A DNA stretch of 18,199 bases from Intrasporangium_A sp039812505 (GTDB lineage: Bacteria > Actinomycetota > Actinomycetes > Actinomycetales > Dermatophilaceae), in NCBI RefSeq assembly GCF_039812505.1, contig NZ_JBDIAQ010000068.1, positions 1-18,199 on the forward strand, given 5' to 3'. The position numbers and the translations under genes were made by a program. The notes under the pieces were generated by a model. That model worked only from the letters and a program-made list of their open reading frames with translations, was not told where the DNA came from and made no database searches. Numbering within the stretch: the first letter of the stretch is position 1; the number at the start of each line of letters is the position of its first letter. This document shows, piece by piece, positions 1 to 6,188 of the stretch.

Positions 1-25
1 CAGGGCGGTGCTGGTCAACCAGTAG
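1..25 (+). CDS. 3' end of a paralogue of the PKD-like secreted protein gene (partial)
   Basis: The first 25 bases are identical to the last 25 bases of the PKD-like gene at 1241-2176, in the same relation to its TAG stop, and would encode the same final residues RAVLVNQ. The match continues for 48 bases past the stop. The simplest reading is that a second copy of that gene lies upstream and ends here. Only the tail is visible, so the identity of the rest is inferred. Confidence 0.5.
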
Positions 26-73
26 CGGCACCGGCCGGCGCGGCACGAGAACTGCGTTCGTGGTGGGTTCTCG
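1..73 (+). repeat. 73-bp exact direct repeat, copy 1
   Basis: This stretch is identical to 2152-2224. It holds the last 25 bases of a PKD-like gene, then 48 bases that include the GTG start of tsaE at 60. Identity stops sharply at 73/74 (T here, A in copy 2). The left limit is hidden by the window edge, so the true repeat may be longer. Confidence 0.95.
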
Positions 74-75
74 TG
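44..75 (+). terminator. hairpin after the upstream PKD-like paralogue, overlapping the tsaE start
   Basis: CACGAGAAC (44-52) and GTTCTCGTG (67-75) form a perfect 9-bp stem with a 14-nt loop. It lies 18 bases after the TAG of the partial upstream gene, where a terminator could sit, but no T-run follows. The tsaE GTG at 60 is in the loop. In repeat copy 2 (2195-2224) the stem is 7 bp. Whether it stops transcription or controls tsaE translation is open. Confidence 0.35.
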
Positions 76-497
76 GCGTTTCGGGTGCCTGCTGGTGGCT
101 CGACGACGACGCGCGTCAGGGCGTCGTGCTCACCGGTGACCTCGGTGCCGGCAAGACGACCCTGACCCAGGGCCTCGGTGAGGGGCTGGGCGTCCGGGGG
201 CCGGTCACCTCGCCGACCTTCGTGATCTCGCGGATCCACCCGTCGCTGGTGGGTGGTCCCGCGCTGGTCCACGTGGACGCCTACCGGCTGGGTAGCCGGC
301 TCGAGCTGGATGACCTGGACCTGGATGCCGACCTGGAGGCGAGCGTCACCGTGGTCGAGTGGGGTGCCGGGCTGGCCGAGCAGCTGTGCGACTCGCGTCT
401 CGAGATCGCCCTGACCGGGCAGGCCGAGCGGACGGCCCGGCTGGTGGCGGTGGGGGCGCGGTGGGCGCGGCTGCTGGACTCGCTTGCCGGGTGGTGA
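60..497 (+). CDS. tsaE: tRNA t6A biosynthesis ATPase TsaE
   Basis: TsaE is the P-loop ATPase that works with TsaB and TsaD to make the N6-threonylcarbamoyl group on A37 of ANN-decoding tRNAs in the cytoplasm. The 145-residue product has the Walker A motif GDLGAGKTT (26-34), the SPTF switch (about 50-53), HVDAYRL (about 71-77) and VVEWGAGL, all standard for the family. Oddly, the region before the P-loop is only 25 residues and lacks the usual DT..LG..LA pattern. The start GTG (60, or 63) lies inside the 73-bp repeat, so the first codons are shared with DNA downstream of the PKD-like gene. The Shine-Dalgarno is weak (GAGA near 47-50). The ATPase core seems intact, but the N-terminus may have been replaced when the neighbouring cassette rearranged. 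Family call is firm; exact start is not. Confidence 0.85.
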   Translation: MVGSRGVSGACWWLDDDARQGVVLTGDLGAGKTTLTQGLGEGLGVRGPVTSPTFVISRIHPSLVGGPALVHVDAYRLGSRLELDDLDLDADLEASVTVVEWGAGLAEQLCDSRLEIALTGQAERTARLVAVGARWARLLDSLAGW

Positions 498-608
498 CCT
501 CGGGCGTGGCCGGGCGGCTGTGGACAGGGGATCGGCGCGGGGTTGCTGGTATGGCATGCTTTGTCGCGTTGTTCGTGCGGTTCGCCGCGGAGTGTTGAGG
601 GGTTTGTC

Positions 609-1244
609 GTGACGGTGCGCCGCAGAGCGATGTCGTATGCCGCTGGGCTGGGGGCTGTTGTCGTGCTCAGCTCGGTGTTGGCTGGGTGTGGGAGCGGCTC
701 GCCGGAGCCGGCTGCGACCGGGGCGGTGCCGACGGTGTCGACGTCTTCCGGTGTGGTCACGGGCCGCGGTCCGGTCTCGAGCACGCCGTCGGTGAGCGCG
801 ACGAGTGCGCCGACGATCGAGGGTCTGCCGCAGGCGGCCCGGGCGCGGACGCGGGAGGGGGCCAACGCGTTCGTGAAGTACTACTTCGAGCAGGTGAACG
901 AGGCGAGCGTCGATCCACGCAGGGATGCGTTGGCTGGATTTGGTCTGCCGACCTGCAAGACCTGTGTCGCCTTCGAGGACACGATCAACGGTCTTGCTGC
1001 CAAGAGTCATCGATACCGCAGTGCGCCACTGAGCGAACGGGCAGTCGATGGTCTCGGACAGGACAGGCCTACTGATCCCAGGTACACCGTGCTTGCGGCG
1101 ATGGCTCAGGTGGGCGCCCAAGTCATCGACGATTCCGGGAAGGAAGTAAAGCGGGATACCCGGTACCAGGGCAGCTTCATCGTTGATCTCGTGTGGCGTG
1201 AGGGTCGATGGGTGCTGAGTGAGATCAGGGTTTCGCAGCCATGA
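609..1244 (+). CDS. putative lipoprotein, DUF6318-like
   Basis: A 211-residue exported lipoprotein of unknown function. From the GTG at 609 there is a basic n-region (RRR), a hydrophobic stretch and a lipobox LAGC with Cys27, then a Ser/Thr/Pro-rich linker (about 28-75) and a globular domain. The domain has AFVKYYFEQVNEA (about 87-99), a CxxC pair (C116, C119) and a C-terminal GSFIVDLVWREGRWVLSEIRV-like strand pattern, which I recognise as the DUF6318 type found in actinobacterial lipoproteins; an NTF2-like fold is possible. GTG 609 was chosen over an in-frame TTG at 543 because GAGGGG precedes it by about 7 nt and it begins a clean signal peptide. It overlaps the next gene by 4 bases (ATGA), so the two are co-translated. 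The second half uses many A/T-ending codons, unlike its neighbours. Confidence 0.8.
   Translation: MTVRRRAMSYAAGLGAVVVLSSVLAGCGSGSPEPAATGAVPTVSTSSGVVTGRGPVSSTPSVSATSAPTIEGLPQAARARTREGANAFVKYYFEQVNEASVDPRRDALAGFGLPTCKTCVAFEDTINGLAAKSHRYRSAPLSERAVDGLGQDRPTDPRYTVLAAMAQVGAQVIDDSGKEVKRDTRYQGSFIVDLVWREGRWVLSEIRVSQP
635..643 (+). repeat. GTATGCCGC motif, site 1
   Basis: Forward copy, inside the signal-peptide region of the lipoprotein gene; it forces the rare tyrosine codon TAT (codon at 636). Confidence 0.6.
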
Positions 1245-2176
1245 GGCTCCTTCGTCTCGCGTTGACCGGGCTGGCTCTCCTCGCCTTGACACCTGTTGCC
1301 TCTGCTAGTGCGACGCACGGCGCCGACCCCCATCAGCCCAAACCACCGTCAGACGGCTTCTTCGGGGCCGGAGCTAACGCAGGCGGCCTGCACAGTCATC
1401 TGACGGAGCAGAACGGCTTGAATAGTCTGCGGGCTGGTAAGGATGTGCGGGGTGAGAGGCTGGCGGATCCGTGGGAGTATGCGACGTCGTTGGCGTGTCC
1501 GCAGAACCTGGGTCCGACTGGTGGGGCGGATGAGGCGGGGTGTGTCGGGGCGGTTACGGCGTGCGGACCGGGTTCGGGTCCGTTGACGCAGATCTGGGGT
1601 CGGCCGGTGGGCCCGGACGGGAAGGCGAAGCCGAACGCGGCGGGGGACACGCCGTGGCTGCGGGTGGGCACGACGTGTCTGCCGGATGCGGTGCCGGGCC
1701 GGCCGACGCTGGGGATGGCGACGATCCGGGCGGCGTTTCATGACACGGCGTTCGCGCGGGCGCGGGTGTTGATCCAGCCGGAGGGGAATGTGACGTTGGT
1801 GAACCTGGCGACGTTCTTCCGGGTGCAGTGGGACCAGGCGGGGTTTCAGCCGGGGGAGGTCGATGCGATCGATCCGGCGCGGATGCTGGGTTATCGGGTG
1901 GCGATCCGTCCGACGCTGGTGGGCTACCGGTATGTGTTCGGTGACGGGGTGAGCTCGGCGCCGACCAGGTCGGCTGGTGGGGTGTATCCGGGCGGGGATG
2001 TGCGGCATACGTACACGCGTCGGGGTCAGGTCACGGCTCGGGTGGAGGTCACCTTCGGTGGGGAGTTCCGGCTGGGGGACGGGTCGTGGCTGCCGATCGA
2101 TGACACGGTCACGGTGGCGATGCCGGGTACCCGGGTGAGCGTCCGGGAGGCCAGGGCGGTGCTGGTCAACCAGTAG
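1241..2176 (+). CDS. secreted protein with PKD-like domain
   Basis: A 311-residue exported protein of unknown function. Residues 1-24 form a signal peptide ending ASASA, with no lipobox. Four cysteines (C86, C101, C108, C146) could make two disulfides outside the cell. A PKD-like beta-sandwich is suggested near 215-275 by YRYVFGDG ... HTYTRRGQVTARVEV, the usual FGDG ... H.Y...G.Y.V layout. It starts at ATG 1241, overlapping the lipoprotein stop, so lipoprotein and secreted protein probably act as a pair at the cell surface. Its last 25 bases lie in the 73-bp repeat, which implies a paralogue upstream. Codon use is A/T-richer in the first 200 bases and strongly GC-biased later, as if the gene were a mosaic. 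Confidence 0.75.
   Translation: MRLLRLALTGLALLALTPVASASATHGADPHQPKPPSDGFFGAGANAGGLHSHLTEQNGLNSLRAGKDVRGERLADPWEYATSLACPQNLGPTGGADEAGCVGAVTACGPGSGPLTQIWGRPVGPDGKAKPNAAGDTPWLRVGTTCLPDAVPGRPTLGMATIRAAFHDTAFARARVLIQPEGNVTLVNLATFFRVQWDQAGFQPGEVDAIDPARMLGYRVAIRPTLVGYRYVFGDGVSSAPTRSAGGVYPGGDVRHTYTRRGQVTARVEVTFGGEFRLGDGSWLPIDDTVTVAMPGTRVSVREARAVLVNQ
2002..2010 (-). repeat. GTATGCCGC motif, site 2
   Basis: Reverse copy within the PKD-like gene, where it imposes the rarer His codon CAT (codon at 2006). Confidence 0.6.
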
Positions 2177-2224
2177 CGGCACCGGCCGGCGCGGCACGAG
2201 AACTGCGTTCGTGGTGGGTTCTCG
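2152..2224 (+). repeat. 73-bp exact direct repeat, copy 2
   Basis: Identical to 1-73. Here the repeat spans the 3' end of the intact PKD-like gene and 48 bases of the PKD gene-tsaB spacer. The GTG that starts tsaE in copy 1 is present but leads only into a shifted frame overlapping tsaB. Confidence 0.95.
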
Positions 2225-2272
2225 AGACCGCCCCGCCTGCGACCGTCCTCGGGCACCCGGCCGGCAAGCGGC

Positions 2273-2278
2273 TAACCT
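2273..2278 (+). promoter_or_regulatory. -10 box of a probable leaderless tsaB promoter
   Basis: TAACCT ends 6 nt before the tsaB GTG at 2285, and no Shine-Dalgarno is present. This spacing would put the transcript start at or next to the start codon. No convincing -35 box is seen. It would give tsaB-rimI-tsaD a promoter of their own despite the cassette upstream. Confidence 0.5.
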
Positions 2279-2284
2279 GACCGG

Positions 2285-3013
2285 GTGCTGCTGCTCGCCA
2301 TCGACACCTCGACGACGGCCATCGGTGTCGCCCTGCACGACGGCGCCGGCGTGGTCGCGCACGAGGCCACCCTCGACGCACGCGCACACGCCGAGCACCT
2401 GGCCCCGGGCATCGAGCGGGCCCTTCGCTCGGCACAGGCCAGGCCGGAGGACGTCACCGATGTCGTCGTCGGGATCGGCCCCGGCCCGTTCACCGGCCTG
2501 CGGGTCGGTATCGTGACCGGCCGCACCTTCGCCTTCGCCCTCGGTCTGCCGGTCCGCGGCCTGTGCAGCCTGGACGCGCTGGCCCATGCTGCGTGGCTGG
2601 CCGGGCACCGCGGTGACCTGCTGGTCGCGACCGACGCCCGTCGCAAGGAGGTGTATGCCGCTCAGTACCTCCTGCACGACACCGGCGCCACGCGCGTGGC
2701 CGGGCCGGTCGTCGACCGGGCCACCGACCTGCCCGATGCCTGGCGGGTGATGCCCGTGGCCGGCCGCGGGCCGTTGTTGTACCCCGACGCATTCTCGGGT
2801 GTACCGGTCCGGGCCCCCCGGTTCGGCGGGATACCCGACAGCCCCGGGACGGCCCCTACCTCGGACGGCCTGCGCGATGTCCCGGCCGGGGCCCTGGCCG
2901 ACCTCGCCGCCCGGCGGATCGCCGCGGGCGGTCCCTTCGACGGGCTGGAGCCGCTCTACCTCCGTCGCCCCGACGTCGCGCCTGCCGCCCCCGTGAAGTC
3001 GACTCTCGGGTGA
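2285..3013 (+). CDS. tsaB: tRNA t6A biosynthesis protein TsaB
   Basis: TsaB is the ASKHA-fold partner and scaffold of TsaD in t6A synthesis; it does not itself carry the metal-binding active site. The 242-residue product opens with LLLAIDTST and has GIGPGPFTGLRVG (63-75), the family signature, then TDARRKEVYAAQ, and ends with the usual PLYLRRPD tail. Length is typical. GTG 2285 is the natural start because the homologous core begins at the second codon and a TANNNT box sits 6 nt upstream. Its stop overlaps the rimI start as GTGA (3010-3013), showing translational coupling. Usually tsaB follows tsaE directly; here about 1.8 kb of cassette separates them. Confidence 0.93.
   Translation: MLLLAIDTSTTAIGVALHDGAGVVAHEATLDARAHAEHLAPGIERALRSAQARPEDVTDVVVGIGPGPFTGLRVGIVTGRTFAFALGLPVRGLCSLDALAHAAWLAGHRGDLLVATDARRKEVYAAQYLLHDTGATRVAGPVVDRATDLPDAWRVMPVAGRGPLLYPDAFSGVPVRAPRFGGIPDSPGTAPTSDGLRDVPAGALADLAARRIAAGGPFDGLEPLYLRRPDVAPAAPVKSTLG
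2653..2661 (+). repeat. GTATGCCGC motif, site 3
   Basis: Forward copy in tsaB; the Tyr in KEVYAAQ is read from TAT, although TAC is used a few codons later. Confidence 0.6.
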
Positions 3014-3588
3014 CCAGCCGTCCTGCCCGCGACCCGACCCGAGGTGTTCCGGTGCCCCGCGCCGATGTCGAAGTCGCGATCTCCGAAAGCCCGCCCGCGC
3101 CGGAGGGGCTGGACGCACGCCTTGCGGGGGTGCGGCTTCGCGAGCTGGAGTGGACCGACCTCGCGACCCTGGCCGGACTGGAGCGCGACCTCTTCACCGA
3201 CGACGCCTGGTCGGTCGAGTCGTGGTGGCACGAGCTGGCGGGCCGGCCCCGCCGCGACTACGTCGTCGCCGTCGACGTGGCCGACCGGATCCTCGGTTAC
3301 GCCGGCCTGAACCTGGCCGGCGAGACCGGCGACGTCATGACCATCGCCGTCACACCAGCCGCACGAGGCAGGGGGCTGGGCCACCACCTGCTCGGGGAGC
3401 TGGTGCGCCGGGCGCGGGTGGGCGGCATACGGTCGCTGTTGCTGGAGGTGCGCGCGGACAACGCGGCGGCTCGGACGCTCTACGAGCGCAACGGGTTCGA
3501 GGTCATCTCGGTGCGGCGCCGCTACTACCAGCCAGGCGACGTCGACGCGCTCGTGATGCGCCGGCTGATCGGAGGAGACCATGGCTGA
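3010..3588 (+). CDS. rimI: ribosomal protein bS18 N-alanine acetyltransferase RimI
   Basis: A GNAT acetyltransferase; RimI acetylates the N-terminal alanine of ribosomal protein S18 and is a standard neighbour of tsaB and tsaD. The 192-residue product has the acetyl-CoA loop RGRGLG (119-124) after the TIAVTPAA strand, then LLLEVRADNAAARTLYERNGF (143-163), the characteristic C-terminal GNAT motif. It is about 35-40 residues longer than the usual 150-160. The extra part is an N-terminal tail (1-38) without obvious domain features, and an in-frame GTG at 3052 would shorten it. GTG 3010 is preferred for its overlap with the tsaB stop. The 3' end overlaps tsaD by 8 bases and contains the tsaD ribosome site GGAGGA (3571-3576). 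Confidence 0.9.
   Translation: MTSRPARDPTRGVPVPRADVEVAISESPPAPEGLDARLAGVRLRELEWTDLATLAGLERDLFTDDAWSVESWWHELAGRPRRDYVVAVDVADRILGYAGLNLAGETGDVMTIAVTPAARGRGLGHHLLGELVRRARVGGIRSLLLEVRADNAAARTLYERNGFEVISVRRRYYQPGDVDALVMRRLIGGDHG
3422..3430 (-). repeat. GTATGCCGC motif, site 4
   Basis: Reverse copy in rimI; it requires the isoleucine codon ATA (3427-3429), among the rarest codons in a genome of this composition. Confidence 0.6.
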
Positions 3589-4627
3589 CGAACCCCTCGT
3601 GCTCGGCATCGAGACCTCCTGCGACGAGACGGGGGTCGGCATCGTGCGTGGGCAGACCCTGCTGGCCGACGCGGTCGCGAGCAGCGTGGACGAGCACGCG
3701 CGGTTCGGCGGGGTGGTGCCCGAGGTCGCCAGCCGGGCCCACCTCGAGGCGATGGTGCCGACGATCGAACGGGCCTGCCACGACGCGGGGGTGGCGCTGC
3801 GCGACCTCGACGCGATCTCGGTGACGGCGGGGCCAGGCCTCGCCGGGTCGCTGCTCGTGGGGGTGGCCGCGGCCAAGGCGCTCGCCGTGGCGCTCGGCAC
3901 GCCGCTGTACGGCGTCAACCACCTCGCCTCCCATGTCGCCGTCGACGTGGTCGAGCACGGTCCGCTGCCCGAGCCGACGGTGGCGCTGCTCGTGTCCGGC
4001 GGGCACTCGTCGCTGCTGCTCGTGCCCGACGTCACCGCCGACGTGCGTTCGCTGGGCTCCACGATGGACGACGCGGCGGGCGAGGCGTTCGACAAGGTGG
4101 CGCGCCTGCTCGGGCTGCCGTTCCCGGGCGGGCCCCACATCGACCGGGTGGCGCGCGACGGCGACACGGTGGCGATCGACTTCCCCCGGGGGCTGACGAG
4201 CCGCCGGGATCTGGAGCGGCACCGGTTCGACTTCTCGTTCTCCGGGCTGAAGACCGCGGTGGCCCGGTGGGTCGAGTCGCGGAACCGCTCCGGCGAGCCC
4301 GTGCCGGTCGCCGACGTCGCGGCGAGCTTCCAGGAGGCGGTCGTGGACGTGCTGACGCGCAAGGCGGTGCTGGCCTGCCGGGAGCACGAGGTCGACCACC
4401 TGCTCGTCGGTGGTGGGGTCGCCGCGAACTCCCGGCTACGGGTACTGGCCGAGGAACGGTGTGCCAAGGCCGGGGTGACGCTGCGGGTGCCGCGACCCGG
4501 GCTGTGCACCGACAACGGCGCGATGGTCGCCGCGCTCGGGGCGCAGCTGGTCGGCAGGGGGCGGGAGCCGAGCGAGCTCGGCCTGCCCACCGACTCGTCC
4601 ATGCCGGTCACGACGGTCCAGGCCTGA
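3581..4627 (+). CDS. tsaD: tRNA N6-adenosine threonylcarbamoyltransferase TsaD
   Basis: TsaD moves the threonylcarbamoyl group from threonylcarbamoyl-AMP to A37 of tRNA, with TsaB and TsaE. The 348-residue product is of normal length. It has the ETSCDETGVG opening (11-20), the metal-binding NHLASH (His114, His118), SGGHS (139-143), the nucleotide loop GGGVAANSRLR (277-287) and CTDNGAM (309-315) with Asp311 as third metal ligand. Nothing essential is missing. The start is set by GGAGGA 4 nt before ATG 3581 and by the overlap with rimI. It is the last gene of the t6A operon; in relatives groES follows closely, whereas here 7 kb intervene. Confidence 0.96.
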   Translation: MADEPLVLGIETSCDETGVGIVRGQTLLADAVASSVDEHARFGGVVPEVASRAHLEAMVPTIERACHDAGVALRDLDAISVTAGPGLAGSLLVGVAAAKALAVALGTPLYGVNHLASHVAVDVVEHGPLPEPTVALLVSGGHSSLLLVPDVTADVRSLGSTMDDAAGEAFDKVARLLGLPFPGGPHIDRVARDGDTVAIDFPRGLTSRRDLERHRFDFSFSGLKTAVARWVESRNRSGEPVPVADVAASFQEAVVDVLTRKAVLACREHEVDHLLVGGGVAANSRLRVLAEERCAKAGVTLRVPRPGLCTDNGAMVAALGAQLVGRGREPSELGLPTDSSMPVTTVQA

Positions 4628-4778
4628 CGCCGAGACCGGCGAGCCGTATGCCGCCGTCGGCGAGCGCGCAGCGCGGCCCGGTAGCGGGCGGCGCCGGTTC
4701 GTGGCGCCCGACCGGCGAGGTGTCGATGCCCTCTCTACGTACGTCGATCGAGCGTAGGGCAGGGTCGGCCGGGCGGTA
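4628..4778. other. convergent tsaD/nagZ spacer with weak hairpins
   Basis: This 151-bp gap between converging genes should hold a terminator for both. The best candidates are a GGCGCC stem (4690-4695 with 4703-4708, 7-nt loop) and an imperfect dyad around CTACG/CGTAG (about 4735-4757). Neither has a T-run, so the assignment is weak. A GTATGCCGC motif lies at 4646-4654. Confidence 0.3.
4646..4654 (+). repeat. GTATGCCGC motif, site 5
   Basis: Forward copy, intergenic, 19 bases after the tsaD stop. Confidence 0.6.
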
Positions 4779-6119
4779 TCAACGGCAGGAGGCCAGCCCG
4801 CGGGCGACCTTGAGGGTCGCCACCCGGATCACCGCCGCCTCGACCTGTCTCGCGAAGGTGACGTCCTCACTCATCCGGGCCACGATCGCGTGGTGCATCG
4901 CGGGCACCGTGCTTGGAGTCGCGGTCAGCACGATGTCGCCCCCGGCAGCGACGAACTGGGTCGCTCTGTCCCCGGGGGGCACCGCCGCGACGGACTTGGC
5001 GGCTCCGAGGTCGTCCGAGACGACGACCCCGTGGTAGCCGAGTCTGTCGCGAAGCAGCCCGGTCATGATCGGCCTCGAGAAGACCGCGTTGACCCCCGGG
5101 TCGATCCGGCTGTAGATCGCCGAGCCGACCATCACGAGGTCCGTCCCGGCGGCGATGCCGGCGCTGAACGGCTCGAGGTAGGGATCGCGCGTCGTCGTCA
5201 CGGTGTCGGTGATACCGCGGGCGGTCAGGTCGGTGTTGCCGGTGATCCGGCCGAGGCCGGGGAAGTGCTTGATCGTGGTCGCGACCCCGGCGGCGTGCAT
5301 CCCCTCGAGGAAGGCGACGGACATCTTCGCGACCTTGCCGGGGTCGTGGCCGTACTCGCGGTCCCAGCGGCCGATCGGCTGGTTCGCCGTGCCGATGTTC
5401 GCCGGGACGGTGTCGGCGACCGGCGCCAGGTTGACGTCGATCCCGGCTTCGGCGAGCTGCCTGCCCCAGGTCGTCGCCTGGTCGGTGAGCTGTGCCGGCG
5501 ACAGGTCGCCCTGCTCCAGCGCAGACGGCATCCGCGTGAAGCCCGGCCCGCGCAGCTGCTGGACGGCGCCACCCTCCTGGTCCGCCGCCAGCAGCAGGCC
5601 CAGCCCGCCCGTGGCGGAGTCGGAGGCGAGGCCGGCGAGGTGCCGGGTCGCGGCGCGGACCGGCCCGACGCCGCCGTACCATCCGCCGAGCAGGACGACG
5701 CCGCCGAGGTGGTACCGCGCGACGAGGGCGTCGAGACTGGTCCGACCGGCGTTCACGTCGAGCCCGGCCATCAGCAGCTGCCCCGCTCGCTCGCTCGCTG
5801 TCAGGCCCTGCACGATCGACGCGGCGCAGGCCGCCGTCGCGGTACCCGACGCGGTGGGTGTCCCTGGGGGGATGGGTGTCCCCGACGGGGTGGGCGCCCC
5901 CGACGGGGCGGATGTGACCGACGGGGCGGATGTCCCCGACGAACTGGGTGTCCCCGACGAGCTGCGCGTCGGCTGTCCGGTGCCGCTGGAGTGGGGGGCC
6001 GGGCCCGCCGGGACCGAGCACGCTGCCAGGGACAGCGTCATACCCACGACGGCGACCAGGATGACGCGCCCGGAGCAGCGGTTTCGCGGCCGGTCGCGCC
6101 GGAGCCGACGGTCACGCAC
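4779..6119 (-). CDS. GH3 beta-N-acetylglucosaminidase-like lipoprotein (NagZ/LpqI type)
   Basis: A glycoside hydrolase family 3 lipoprotein, likely acting on GlcNAc-containing cell-wall fragments outside the membrane, as described for mycobacterial LpqI. The 446-residue product has a basic start (RDRRLRRDR), a hydrophobic segment and a lipobox LAAC (Cys34), a low-complexity linker (43-97), then the GH3 barrel: AADQEGG (178-184), LAPVAD (231-236), IKHFPGLGR (283-291) and VVVSDDLG (365-372), the last holding the likely nucleophile Asp. Canonical NagZ has KHFPGHG followed by a DSH-type His-Asp dyad loop; here the His is Leu and the loop reads ITGNTD, which I recall as the actinobacterial LpqI form. 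GTG 6119 is chosen because it starts a proper signal peptide and has a TACCGT box exactly 6 nt upstream. Confidence 0.85.
   Translation of the reverse strand: MRDRRLRRDRPRNRCSGRVILVAVVGMTLSLAACSVPAGPAPHSSGTGQPTRSSSGTPSSSGTSAPSVTSAPSGAPTPSGTPIPPGTPTASGTATAACAASIVQGLTASERAGQLLMAGLDVNAGRTSLDALVARYHLGGVVLLGGWYGGVGPVRAATRHLAGLASDSATGGLGLLLAADQEGGAVQQLRGPGFTRMPSALEQGDLSPAQLTDQATTWGRQLAEAGIDVNLAPVADTVPANIGTANQPIGRWDREYGHDPGKVAKMSVAFLEGMHAAGVATTIKHFPGLGRITGNTDLTARGITDTVTTTRDPYLEPFSAGIAAGTDLVMVGSAIYSRIDPGVNAVFSRPIMTGLLRDRLGYHGVVVSDDLGAAKSVAAVPPGDRATQFVAAGGDIVLTATPSTVPAMHHAIVARMSEDVTFARQVEAAVIRVATLKVARGLASCR
5826..5993 (-). repeat. low-complexity Ser/Thr/Pro/Gly linker in the GH3 lipoprotein
   Basis: Residues 43-97 are built of short degenerate repeats such as SGTPxx and APSG, encoded by imperfect copies of a 15-18 bp unit (GTCCCCGACG-like on the plus strand). 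Such a linker holds a lipoprotein's catalytic domain away from the membrane. The number of units could vary between strains. Confidence 0.65.
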
Positions 6120-6125
6120 GACGGC

Positions 6126-6131
6126 ACGGTA
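6126..6131 (-). promoter_or_regulatory. -10 box of a probable leaderless promoter for the GH3 gene
   Basis: On the minus strand TACCGT is followed by 6 nt and then the GTG at 6119, with no Shine-Dalgarno. It lies back to back with the nucleoside hydrolase promoter in a 69-bp spacer, so the two divergent genes could share a regulator. Confidence 0.5.
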
Positions 6132-6176
6132 TCGCCCGACCCCGGTGCCGGGAGCGGCGGGGTGGCCGCGACGCGG

Positions 6177-6182
6177 TACCTT
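6177..6182 (+). promoter_or_regulatory. -10 box of a probable leaderless nucleoside hydrolase promoter
   Basis: TACCTT ends 6 nt before GTG 6189, and there is no Shine-Dalgarno between. No clear -35 box. Confidence 0.5.
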
Positions 6183-6188
6183 GCCGCG

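Noticed and set aside
44..75. Integron attC-like site (AAC ... GTT dyad)
   Set aside because: The arms do not fit the RYYYAAC/GTTRRRY core pattern, and no integrase or cassette features are present.
515..530. DnaA-box-like TGTGGACAG between tsaE and the lipoprotein gene
   Set aside because: A single poor match with no cluster or A/T-rich unwinding region.
2211..2516. Open frame from the GTG in repeat copy 2 overlapping tsaB
   Set aside because: It is the tsaE start copied by the repeat, leads to a shifted frame over tsaB and has no recognisable product.
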